From: a virus
IMG/VR virus record: IMGVR_UViG_3300043496_000032
Location: 1 to 47,244 of that record
Length of the DNA stretch: 47,244 bases
Reading direction: 5' to 3' (one strand)
The notes beneath the pieces are model-generated. The model did not search any database and was not told the origin of the DNA. It worked only from the letters and a program-made list of their open reading frames with translations. Every line of letters begins with the position of its first letter. The stretch's first letter is position 1. Made by a program: the position numbers and the translations under genes. Shown here one piece after another: positions 24,001 to 30,781 of the stretch.

Positions 24001-24741
24001 CTAGAGAGCGTTAACCAGGTTCTTCTCTTCAGCCTTCAGGTACTTGTCAACCTTGTTGCTGAGAACCTCGTAGGCTTCCTTGTTATCCTCCATGTTCTCT
24101 GTCTTAGCAGCCCAGAGATTGAGCATATCACGGAGTACGGAGAGAGCAGGCTTGTCGAACTTGCAAGTCCTGAACTGCGCCTTGAACAGAACAATGTGCT
24201 TCTGAACACGGACGGGTTCCTTACCAGTATCAACGATGACTTTCTTGTAGTCTTCGTAGAAGCTGTTCCAGACTTCTTCGGGAATCTCAGGAGCTGCACG
24301 ATCCTTCGGCGGAGTGTTGGCAATAGCAGTGAATGTCAACTTCGGCAGATCGAGAATGCCAGCAGTAGGAGTGGTATCCTTGTTATCCAGTCTCCACTCA
24401 TTGATCTGGTCCCGTGCTGCCGTAGCAATGGCTTCGTAAACAACCTCACGCAAGAACTGTGCTTCCTTGCCATTAGCAGCAATGTACTCGATCAAATCCT
24501 GATCCGTGGGAACTGGCAGATCAGCAAAGATCGTAGGATGCTTCTTGCCTTCCCCGATAACCTCGTTGACTTCATTACGGATCTTCTCAGTACGGAAGTG
24601 GAACGGAAAACGCTTGTGACCAGCAGGAACAGGCGGTTCCTTGTTAGCTGCTTCTGCACCGTTACCAGCGTTAGTCTGTTCCGGGTTGGCTTGCATCGTC
24701 ATTGCCAAGTAAGTAGCAAGCAGGTTCGATTTGTAGTTCAA
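24001..24741 (-). CDS. Hypothetical protein, first gene after a promoter
   Basis: 246 residues from a TTG at 24741 with GGAG 8 bases upstream. A disordered Asn/Ala/Glu-rich N-terminus (to about 40) is followed by alternating helices (LREVVYEAIATAARDQINEW; EEVWNSFYEDYKKVIVD; KPALSVLRDMLNLWAAKTEN). No enzymatic motif and no membrane segment. It has its own promoter and 5' leader, so it is probably needed in quantity, possibly as a DNA-associated or host-takeover protein. Family unknown. Confidence 0.75.
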   Translation of the reverse strand: MNYKSNLLATYLAMTMQANPEQTNAGNGAEAANKEPPVPAGHKRFPFHFRTEKIRNEVNEVIGEGKKHPTIFADLPVPTDQDLIEYIAANGKEAQFLREVVYEAIATAARDQINEWRLDNKDTTPTAGILDLPKLTFTAIANTPPKDRAAPEIPEEVWNSFYEDYKKVIVDTGKEPVRVQKHIVLFKAQFRTCKFDKPALSVLRDMLNLWAAKTENMEDNKEAYEVLSNKVDKYLKAEEKNLVNAL

Positions 24742-24797
24742 GATAACATCTCCAAGTGAGTTAATGTGCGAAATGCACGGGCGAACGGGGAATTTTG

Positions 24798-24826
24798 ACT
24801 GTAGGTGAAAACGGGCCGTGTGTCAA
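24798..24826 (-). promoter_or_regulatory. Leftward promoter for the 246-residue protein gene
   Basis: On the minus strand TTGACA (24826-24821), 17-base spacer, TACAGT (24803-24798). The -35 box lies in the loop of a GC hairpin (24813-24833). Upstream it has AACACTACAGA, shared with the promoter at 29590. Confidence 0.6.
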
Positions 24827-24833
24827 GCGGCCC
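24807..24833 (-). terminator. Terminator-like hairpin overlapping the promoter
   Basis: Minus strand GGGCCG-CTTGACACA-CGGCCC followed by GTTTTC. It lies 34 bases downstream of the helicase stop, so it can end the helicase transcript. Its loop contains the -35 of the next promoter. Confidence 0.6.
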
Positions 24834-24866
24834 TTCTGTAGTGTTATTTGTAGTGCTGCGCTCCTT

Positions 24867-26516
24867 TCAATGGTCTTCGTAATCTTCAAGGTCGGACTCT
24901 GCGTGCTTCACTGCGAAGTATTTGATTTTCTCCGCTAATGTGACGCCTTTAATCCGTGCTCTACCAGCTGCTTTAACTAGCATAGTTGGTGGCATGATGA
25001 TGTAGAGTTCCTCACTCGCTCTGGTGATAGCAGTGTAGAGCAATTCACGTTGCAACATCTTGATATGAACATCATGTGTAATGATGAACACTCTACGCCA
25101 CTCACTACCTTGTGACTTGTGCACTGACATAGCATAACCTAGATCGCAGACATTGAATTCTCCGCTCTTGGTCATTATGTACTCTATATCATCATCTAGG
25201 AACTTAATTGTCATTGCATGACTTGATTCCTGACTCCTATCTTCTGATTCTGCATCAGCAAAGCTATCCAGCAAGGCATCTATATCATCCAAGTTCTCCA
25301 TCAGTGAAGCACTGGCGTCGGACCCCCATCCCCAGTAATCCATCTTGGGACTAGCAGGTTGTGGTTGTTTACCGATATACCTCATGTTCCTTGCTATCTT
25401 AACTACCTCAGCATCTCGCTTGTCGAACATAACTCGATCGCCGATAGCAAAGTAGTGCTTGTTGAACCCTGCGATAATCTCGTAAACGTCGGAGTTGTTA
25501 AGTCTGGCAACTTGTGTACCAATCGACTTGTTCATGTTGATGGTACCGAACGATTTACCCCAAGGACAGAGTATTACGTCTTCCTTGTAGTTAAACGTTC
25601 CATCCCGGACCCACTGTTGCAGCCGGAGGTGGATAGCATGTTCTGCATCTTCTAATTTGAGTAGCTTTTTCCAAGGAACAATTGTAACCTTGCCTCTCGG
25701 TGTAATCTTTTCGTAGTCCTTAACACAAACTTTGAGTTCCTGCGGTATCTTGTTGTCTTTAACCTGTAAGGCAAGCTCGATGATCGGGCTTTCAAGAGCT
25801 TGTCTATAGATTTGAGTAAGTTCAACTGTACGGAGCTGGTTAAGTTTAATCCCGAGTATCCCGTCACCATAAACTGGAGGTAATTGGTTAATGTCACCAA
25901 TGAAAATGAACTGTACATTTTCGAATGACGGAAGTGCGCGCGAAAGAATCTTGTAGAAGTCAATGGATAACATGCTGGCTTCATCAACAATCACCAATCG
26001 TAGGTTACGGGGTAACGGATTAGTAGGCTTGCGTTGTGGCAAGAATGGCTTAGATACCCTGACTCGACCATCAGGCATTTCTGTCTCAACAGTCTCAGGT
26101 TCGTATTCTACCAACTTGTGATAGGTAATGCAATGAGGTTTGAAGTCATCTGGCATCTGTTTAGCAATGTTCCTCACTGCTCGCCGAGTGTATGCAATTA
26201 GGACTACGCCAGGTCTTCCAGCTTGGAGATACTTAGTGTTACGTTCGATCGTTGGCAGTTTATTACTCTGCATCATCGCCCGAATGAGAGCCTTAGTAGT
26301 GGTAGTCTTACCAGAACCAGCTGGACCAATGAAGCAGAAAGATTCACCCGATACAGCAAGGTCTACTGCCATCTGTTGTTCTGCGTTCAGGACCAGTTCA
26401 TCCGTCTTGGGCGCCCTTGCTTCTGCAAGTACCGTTTCCCCATAACTTGGAACAGGTGTTCTAGCTGCTACTGCCGCTCTTGCTCGCTCAATAGCTTGTT
26501 GAAGTTCAATGCTCAC
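24867..26516 (-). CDS. SF1 DNA helicase, RecD/Dda-like
   Basis: The protein has 549 residues. Walker A is GPAGSGKTTTTKAL (about 63-76); motif II is VIVDEASML near 172-180; FIGDINQLPPV is motif III. The C-terminal half contains GYAMSVHKSQGSEW and LLYTAITRAS (motifs V and VI). These are the hallmarks of 5'-3' SF1B helicases such as RecD2 and T4 Dda, which clear proteins from DNA and assist origin start and recombination. An acidic insert (about 400-430, DDIDALLDSFADAESED) is unusual and may be a flexible loop. Its start overlaps the upstream gene (ATGA), and a terminator-promoter element follows. Confidence 0.9.
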   Translation of the reverse strand: MSIELQQAIERARAAVAARTPVPSYGETVLAEARAPKTDELVLNAEQQMAVDLAVSGESFCFIGPAGSGKTTTTKALIRAMMQSNKLPTIERNTKYLQAGRPGVVLIAYTRRAVRNIAKQMPDDFKPHCITYHKLVEYEPETVETEMPDGRVRVSKPFLPQRKPTNPLPRNLRLVIVDEASMLSIDFYKILSRALPSFENVQFIFIGDINQLPPVYGDGILGIKLNQLRTVELTQIYRQALESPIIELALQVKDNKIPQELKVCVKDYEKITPRGKVTIVPWKKLLKLEDAEHAIHLRLQQWVRDGTFNYKEDVILCPWGKSFGTINMNKSIGTQVARLNNSDVYEIIAGFNKHYFAIGDRVMFDKRDAEVVKIARNMRYIGKQPQPASPKMDYWGWGSDASASLMENLDDIDALLDSFADAESEDRSQESSHAMTIKFLDDDIEYIMTKSGEFNVCDLGYAMSVHKSQGSEWRRVFIITHDVHIKMLQRELLYTAITRASEELYIIMPPTMLVKAAGRARIKGVTLAEKIKYFAVKHAESDLEDYEDH

Positions 26517-27553
26517 AGTTGGTCTCCCAGTTTAGTGCGTGCGTTTTCAATCTGTTGATCTATCTTTTTCGTGTAGCTGCTAGGATGGGCTAGTTGCCAT
26601 TTTGCTTTTGCACGAAAGAAATCAGCTTTGCTCGGATAATCGGATTGCTTCGGTTCAGGCGTGTTAGCAAGTTCCTCTGTAAGCGAAGCAATGTACTCTT
26701 TGCCATCTTCCTCGATTGTGAAGGTTTCGTAGTGCTCTTTCCACGCAGCCTTGACTTCGTTAATCCGTTCCCTAACTGCATGGTTGATGGTACTGTACTC
26801 GAGCGGGAGAGAAGACTGGATAATCTCTTCAAAGAGTTCAAGTTCATCGAATTCCCAATTAGCTATGTCTGCGTTGTTGCCGACGAAGATAGCACCTAAC
26901 CAAGCATCGTTCTTCCACTTGGTTGGTAAGATGCCGTGTATCCACTTCCAGAGATGCTTCTTGCTGTTCGGTTTGTAGAACGAATTACGGATAGCAACGA
27001 TTGCACGTTCTGCCTCGTTCAACCGTTCCCGTTCTTCAACATCATTCTTACCAGCTTCGTAATCCTTCTTCTTCTGCCAGCACGCATCGAGATAGTCATG
27101 AACAGTTTGCAGTGCTGCGTTATCGTTTAGCTTGGAGATGTGAAGACGGGGAAAAGTAAACCTCTTGGAATTGAGGTAGTTGAACCACGCTGACAGAGAG
27201 AGCAGTGATTCCAGATTACTCTGAACTGTGGTAATGTCCGGTAATCCGATAGTATCCCTGTCTTGGTCGATAGACCCAAGGTTGTGTAGAAGTGCCACGA
27301 ACCCAACACGTAAGTTCGTTTCTTCACGCTCGCTGGCTTGCTCATTAACTACATCCTTTCCGAGTCTTTTCCATTCCCAATCCATGTACTCCACTAGGTT
27401 GTATGGAGTCAGAGAGAATAGCGGATGGTAGCAAACCATCTCATGCCAGTGAGATAGGTAGGGAACATGACCTGCCGTGATTGTTAAGTCCAGAGTACCT
27501 AGCAGGACTCCGGTACGCATGCAGCGAAGATGATGGATGAGTTGTTTTGTCAT
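26513..27553 (-). CDS. Hypothetical protein upstream of the helicase
   Basis: A 346-residue soluble protein. The N-terminal third is rich in His, Trp and aromatic residues (LSHWHEMVCYHPLFSL, YMDWEWKRLG). The middle is helical (QTVHDYLDACWQKKKDYEAG). The end is a charged helical tail (SKADFFRAKAKWQLAHPSSY) with a pattern like a helicase-loader or coiled-coil arm. No Walker or nuclease motif is seen. It is coupled to the helicase by a 4-base overlap, so a helicase partner is a reasonable guess, not more. Confidence 0.65.
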   Translation of the reverse strand: MTKQLIHHLRCMRTGVLLGTLDLTITAGHVPYLSHWHEMVCYHPLFSLTPYNLVEYMDWEWKRLGKDVVNEQASEREETNLRVGFVALLHNLGSIDQDRDTIGLPDITTVQSNLESLLSLSAWFNYLNSKRFTFPRLHISKLNDNAALQTVHDYLDACWQKKKDYEAGKNDVEERERLNEAERAIVAIRNSFYKPNSKKHLWKWIHGILPTKWKNDAWLGAIFVGNNADIANWEFDELELFEEIIQSSLPLEYSTINHAVRERINEVKAAWKEHYETFTIEEDGKEYIASLTEELANTPEPKQSDYPSKADFFRAKAKWQLAHPSSYTKKIDQQIENARTKLGDQL

Positions 27554-28125
27554 AGTCCGCTCCCTTTACCGAATGGATTAGGACGGAAGTCTTGGAGTAT
27601 TGACGTAGTTGGAAGGAACCAAGGAGGTACTTCTCGCTTAGTCCACTTCATCTGTTGCTTACCAGCATCGAACCAGTCTCTGTTCTTCTCTCTGTAGTAT
27701 CGTTGGTAAGCCTCTGTGATAGTTCCTCCGCACTGATAGATGTGAGCAGGAACTACACGTGCAAACTGTGTTCTACCTATCGAGTCTCCGTACCAATGAT
27801 CGTCGATGATATTCATTGCCTCCGCTGCTACTTGCGAACTAGCATGAAGTGCTCGAAGAGGCCAACGATAACCACGTTCCATTTCCATCTCATGAACGTG
27901 TTTCCACAACCATTCGCAGTTGTACTGATCCTCGAGCAACCAGCGAATACAGGGATGATTTGGTTGCGTTGGTTTGTATAGATCTTTGTTCCACTTACCG
28001 GGAATCTTCAAGTGGACCACTGTGGATAGCATCTGTGCAGATTCCAGTATCATCTTGTTCAGGTGTTGATCGCAGAGATACCTTGCAGCTTGCCGTGGAT
28101 CAGTGTCGAGAATGAAGATGTTCAT
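27550..28125 (-). CDS. Conserved phage protein of unknown function (CD-x-H-x-x-KM family)
   Basis: 191 residues. The N-terminus follows a pattern I know from many phages: MNIFILDTDPRQAARYLCDQ, HLNKMILESAQMLST, then NHPCIRWLLEDQYNCEWLW and an RYGxxH-like basic helix (here ERGYRWPLRALHASSQ). Conserved Asp, His, Lys, Glu and Gln residues suggest an enzyme, but I cannot name the reaction with confidence. Overlaps both neighbours as ATGA. Confidence 0.7.
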   Translation of the reverse strand: MNIFILDTDPRQAARYLCDQHLNKMILESAQMLSTVVHLKIPGKWNKDLYKPTQPNHPCIRWLLEDQYNCEWLWKHVHEMEMERGYRWPLRALHASSQVAAEAMNIIDDHWYGDSIGRTQFARVVPAHIYQCGGTITEAYQRYYREKNRDWFDAGKQQMKWTKREVPPWFLPTTSILQDFRPNPFGKGSGL

Positions 28126-28280
28126 TGTGGCAACTCCTTAACGAACTCATAATCGTAGGCGTCTTGGTTCCAGACCCAGAGACTCTTGCTACCATCACGG
28201 TCTACGATTATCTGGAACTGCCCCATTGCACTGTAGGTAAACACCAGTGCGTTGTAGATTGACTGTTCAACGAGGTTCAT
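28122..28280 (-). CDS. Small 52-residue hypothetical protein
   Basis: ATG at 28280 overlaps the previous stop and the TGA at 28122 overlaps the next ATG, exactly as in the neighbouring genes. The protein begins MNLVEQSIYNALVFTYSAMG and ends YDYEFVKELPQ, a beta-rich short domain. No family recognised; the coupling makes it a credible gene. Confidence 0.65.
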   Translation of the reverse strand: MNLVEQSIYNALVFTYSAMGQFQIIVDRDGSKSLWVWNQDAYDYEFVKELPQ

Positions 28281-28483
28281 TTTGCCTCCCAGATAACTAC
28301 TGGATCACGCACGTATTCGGTTTCGTAATAGCGTGTTGGAAGCTGGTAGTCAAGTCCCCAGCACTCACGTACACCATTGTAGTTAGTGTATTCGGTAATC
28401 CGCAGAACTCGAGGATCATCGAAGTAGTGTCCATTGTTGGCGATGATCTGATCGATCAGTGGCTTACTGGTAATGGTGCTCAT
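28277..28483 (-). CDS. Small 68-residue hypothetical protein
   Basis: Opens MSTITSKPLIDQIIANNGHY and continues as beta strands (RVLRITEYTNYNG, CWGLDYQL). Tyr-rich. Coupled by ATGA overlaps to both neighbours. No family recognised. Confidence 0.62.
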   Translation of the reverse strand: MSTITSKPLIDQIIANNGHYFDDPRVLRITEYTNYNGVRECWGLDYQLPTRYYETEYVRDPVVIWEAK

Positions 28484-28692
28484 TCCGCACGCTCCCAGTA
28501 AAAATCTTTCCGTTGAACAATGCGAAACTGTTTGCAGAACTCCGTGAACATCTTGACTTCATCATCTGCAAGACTGTCAATGATGTCATCTGGTACTGTG
28601 CAAGCCATGTTGCTTTCTCGTACTTCCGCTGCAAACTTGCGGGCTTTACTCCGCACCTTTGCTCGTTTAATATCTTCCGCTGTGAATGGCAT
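28480..28692 (-). CDS. Small 70-residue hypothetical protein
   Basis: The ATG at 28692 has GGAG 8 bases upstream and is preferred to a TTG at 28722. It is charged and helical (MPFTAEDIKRAKVRSKARKF, DEVKMFTEFCKQFRIVQRKD). It follows a structured leader (28717-28754). Function unknown. Confidence 0.62.
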   Translation of the reverse strand: MPFTAEDIKRAKVRSKARKFAAEVRESNMACTVPDDIIDSLADDEVKMFTEFCKQFRIVQRKDFYWERAE

Positions 28693-28716
28693 CTCACTAA
28701 CTCCTATGGTTGAGAT

Positions 28717-28754
28717 GGGCAAATCGCCCCGCTAGCTCCCTGTCACGAAGCTAG
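28717..28754 (-). ncRNA. Structured leader element A (two hairpins)
   Basis: Minus strand: CTAGCTTC-GTGACAG-GGAGCTAG (28754-28732; 8 pairs, one U-G), then GGGC-GATTT-GCCC (28729-28717). It occupies the gap between the 147- and 70-residue genes and matches element B at 29240-29278, with an identical 7-base loop and different but still paired stem bases. Confidence 0.6.
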
Positions 28755-28770
28755 CAGAGTTGATTACCTG

Positions 28771-29214
28771 TTACTGGTCCAGCATCAGAGCAACCATCCA
28801 GTCACAGAAATCCTTGGCATCTTTCAGCCCAATGGACTTCTGATAATGATACTCTCGCAGTTCATTGTTAGCATTTGAATCATTTGAGTGATAGCAAGTG
28901 TTATCGATGATGGAGTCACGAAGAAAACTAGTTCCCCACTGAGCTGGCAACTTAACTGTGAGTTTAACGACACCTTGCACTCGAGCACGCAGTGCCTTAA
29001 TCATTGCCACTTTGTTGCAGATACTGGTATCAATTACTGTGCGCTCATACTGTCCATTGAGGAAAGCAGCCCAGACAGCACTGATAAGAGCATCGTGATC
29101 CTTGCTAGCATAATCTTGTGCCATTTCCTCGCTGTTATAGATCTTACCAATGTAAGTTGCCAAGACGGATTGGAGCAGTGCGAACTTGATTGCTTGGTTG
29201 GTAACTGTAGCCAT
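28771..29214 (-). CDS. Hypothetical protein between two structured leaders
   Basis: 147 residues, opening MATVTNQAIKFALLQSVLAT. A helical N-terminal half is followed by a mixed region with the basic strand RARVQGVVKLTVKLPAQWG and an Asn/His/Ser-rich insert (CYHSNDSNANNELREYHY). Two Cys. It is preceded by GAGG and leader B, and followed by leader A. No family recognised. Confidence 0.68.
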   Translation of the reverse strand: MATVTNQAIKFALLQSVLATYIGKIYNSEEMAQDYASKDHDALISAVWAAFLNGQYERTVIDTSICNKVAMIKALRARVQGVVKLTVKLPAQWGTSFLRDSIIDNTCYHSNDSNANNELREYHYQKSIGLKDAKDFCDWMVALMLDQ

Positions 29215-29239
29215 GATTCTCTACCTCTGTGGGTGAACT

Positions 29240-29278
29240 GGGCAATATTGCCCCACTAGCACTCTGTCACAGTGCTAG
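29240..29278 (-). ncRNA. Structured leader element B (hairpin plus palindrome)
   Basis: Minus strand: CTAGCACT-GTGACAG-AGTGCTAG (29278-29256), a perfect 8-bp stem, followed by the 14-base palindrome GGGCAATATTGCCC (29253-29240). It ends about 25 bases before the ATG at 29214. Homologous to element A. Confidence 0.62.
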
Positions 29279-29290
29279 TAGAGTTAACTG

Positions 29291-29509
29291 CTAACGGTAG
29301 GTAGTAATGAACGGTTTGAAACCTCTGCGTTTTGCATCTTCTTGTGCTGCTGTCTTTGCCTCCTGTAAACCATCAAAGCGAGTACTGTAGGTGTTGGCAG
29401 GATTGCGCAGGAAATAAGTATCCATCAATCCTGCCAATGCCTCCACCAAGTATTGTCCGCCACTGTTCTTGCGAATATGATATTCTCTGACTTGCGTTAC
29501 TGTTGCCAA
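29291..29509 (-). CDS. Small early protein, unknown function
   Basis: 72 residues from a TTG at 29509 that has GGAG 7 bases upstream; the frame is open further up to 29599, but that region carries the promoter and a leader hairpin. The product reads MATVTQVREYHIRKNSGGQY ... and ends with a basic stretch KRRGFKPFITTYR. It is the first gene of the leftward operon, where host-takeover genes often lie. No family recognised. Confidence 0.6.
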   Translation of the reverse strand: MATVTQVREYHIRKNSGGQYLVEALAGLMDTYFLRNPANTYSTRFDGLQEAKTAAQEDAKRRGFKPFITTYR

Positions 29510-29534
29510 TTGTTCACTCCGATAGTTAGGGAAC

Positions 29535-29583
29535 ACGCCGTGCGTTTTACCCGGATAAAATAGTGATCGGCCACGCACGGCGT
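29535..29583 (-). promoter_or_regulatory. 5'-leader hairpin at the predicted transcription start
   Basis: Perfect 11-bp inverted repeat ACGCCGTGCGT (29535-29545) / ACGCACGGCGT (29573-29583) with a 27-base loop. The leftward promoter at 29590 would start transcription at about 29583, so the stem would begin at the first bases of the RNA. It could protect the 5' end or serve as an operator. Confidence 0.55.
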
Positions 29584-29589
29584 ACCTTG

Positions 29590-29619
29590 ATTGTCGCAAA
29601 AATCCGGGGATGCTGTCAA
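29590..29619 (-). promoter_or_regulatory. Leftward early promoter
   Basis: Minus strand TTGACA (29619-29614), 18-base spacer, GACAAT (29595-29590). AACACTACAGA lies just upstream, as in the promoter at 24798. The -35 is in the loop of a GC hairpin. Confidence 0.6.
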
Positions 29620-29625
29620 CACCCC
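29598..29625 (-). terminator. Terminator-like hairpin overlapping the early promoter
   Basis: Minus strand GGGG-TG-TTGACAG-CA-T-CCCC (29625-29606), with one bulge, followed by GG and ATTTTT (T-run 29602-29598). Same design as the element at 24807. Confidence 0.5.
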
Positions 29626-29656
29626 ATCTGTAGTGTTACTCTTGCTTCTGTACTAT

Positions 29657-30202
29657 TTGTGTAGATAGTAGATAAGCAGATTGTGTGAAGTGGATCATCG
29701 GCTCACTGCGTTCGCCATACTTGTTGATTTGTATGGATGGGTAAGTTCCAGTCCTACAGCCTGTTTCCCCCTATAACACAGAAACACAGAAACATGGACG
29801 TGCGGAGGCCATCAGAGGGTCTGTTCAGTAGTTATAGCTTGGTGTCCTGCCTGTTAGTTCCGCTCTCCCGCACCGGAGGTGCAACTATCTCACTGGTGTC
29901 ATGGTCTGTTATTAGTTAGAGTGTTCTTGATTCGGTATAGGATATTATAAAATCAAACAAAACAATATTATAACTAACAGATAAAAAATTGAGGGGTGCA
30001 ATATTGCTCCATGTTACCCAGGAGTTAGTTATACGGGGGTCGTTGGAGGGGTCGCGACCCGAATGTTTCTGTGTTTCTGTGTTTCCGGGGGAAATCGAGG
30101 GTCGCTCAGTAGTTCTGGACATTGTGTAGATAGGAAGAGTTACAGTCTGCTAGAGATTGTATAGAAGTGAATTTCTGTGTTCGGTAACTCTGTCCACTTC
30201 AC
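29657..30202 (+). other. Candidate replication origin: nested inverted and direct repeats around an AT-rich core
   Basis: There is no credible gene from 29.6 to 30.25 kb. Inverted arms of 32 bases contain tandem octamers ACACAGAA (29764-29795) and TTCTGTGT (30063-30094). Outer inverted decamers are GTGAAGTGGA (29685-29694) and its complement (30193-30202). Both pairs are centred near 29930-29945, on an AT-rich stretch (29936-29988) with two copies of ATATTATAA (29942, 29965). Direct repeats: TTGTGTAGATAG (29657, 30122) and GAGGGTC...TCAGTAGTT (29815, 30097). Iterons flanking a meltable core at the divergence point of the two early arms suggest an origin. Confidence 0.5.
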
Positions 30203-30218
30203 TGCCACCGAGAGCTGG

Positions 30219-30245
30219 AAACAGAAAGACCCCATCTCTGGGGTC
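30219..30245 (-). terminator. Rho-independent terminator after the 48-residue gene
   Basis: Minus strand GACCCCA-GAGA-TGGGGTC (30245-30228) followed by TTTCTGTTT. It begins 8 bases beyond the gene's stop. Confidence 0.75.
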
Positions 30246-30252
30246 CATTTCC

Positions 30253-30399
30253 TTATCCTCCGTTGAGTTGTTTAACTACCTGCTCTGCTTTCTGCCTGTT
30301 TCCCACTATGAGACAGTATCTAACTCCATCCAGTAGTATCTCCCACCACTCTCCGCACAACACATGCAACGGAACTGCCTGCTTACCTACTGTGTACAT
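30253..30399 (-). CDS. Tiny single-gene early transcript, 48-residue protein
   Basis: ATG at 30399 with AAGGAGG 5 bases upstream, the best ribosome site in the genome. Product MYTVGKQAVPLHVLCGEWWE ... ending QVVKQLNGG: a small beta-alpha domain with Trp-Trp and a Cys. It has its own strong promoter with an operator-like dyad and its own terminator, so it is a self-contained transcription unit beside the origin. Such genes are often early host-takeover factors; no family recognised. Confidence 0.7.
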   Translation of the reverse strand: MYTVGKQAVPLHVLCGEWWEILLDGVRYCLIVGNRQKAEQVVKQLNGG

Positions 30400-30435
30400 C
30401 TGATCCTCCTTACCAACACCTTGTTGGCAGGATCT

Positions 30436-30463
30436 ATTGTACACTGTGTAGCAGTGTTGTCAA
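30436..30463 (-). promoter_or_regulatory. Strong leftward promoter with operator-like dyad in the spacer
   Basis: Minus strand TTGACA (30463-30458), 16-base spacer, TACAAT (30441-30436). The spacer holds the dyad ACACTG-TGTAG-CAGTGT (30441-30457). The start site would be near 30429, 30 bases before the gene. Confidence 0.75.
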
Positions 30464-30781
30464 CAAGTATTACAAACTGTTACATTCTTACTGGAGCGTG
30501 TAGACTTAGTACCAAGCCCAGGATAACACCGCTGCTCGGTCGGTAAAACTTGCAGCAAATCCTGCAATTCCGGTAATTCTTACTGGTTAGCACTGGAACT
30601 GGTGTCCTACAGATCATCGCTAAGTGCTTGATTTCATTGAAGAATCTTTATTGTAACATTACACAATCTGGCACCTAACTTGCATGCTTACTACGTGTTA
30701 TGCGCGCAATTGATCCTCCCAGTAAGTCCACTGAGAAACAGTGCGCGCACAACTGTTTCACTTACGGAGTAACGAAACATC
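30464..30781 (+). promoter_or_regulatory. Divergent control region upstream of the rightward early gene
   Basis: 318 bases without a gene. It contains direct repeats ATTCTTACTGG (30484, 30576), a small hairpin TTGCAG/CTGCAA near 30550-30567, and a dyad GAAACAGT (30735-30742) / ACTGTTTC (30752-30759) enclosing the palindrome GTGCGCGCAC. TGCGCGCA occurs again near 30700. GGAG at 30766 is 12 bases before the ATG at 30782. The region is expected to hold a rightward promoter, but no hexamer pair convinces me. Confidence 0.4.

Noticed and set aside
23995-24759. Long plus-strand open frame (254 codons) opposite the 246-residue gene
   Set aside because: Antisense mirror of a gene with a promoter and ribosome site; hydrophobic, compositionally unlike a protein of this phage, no ribosome site.
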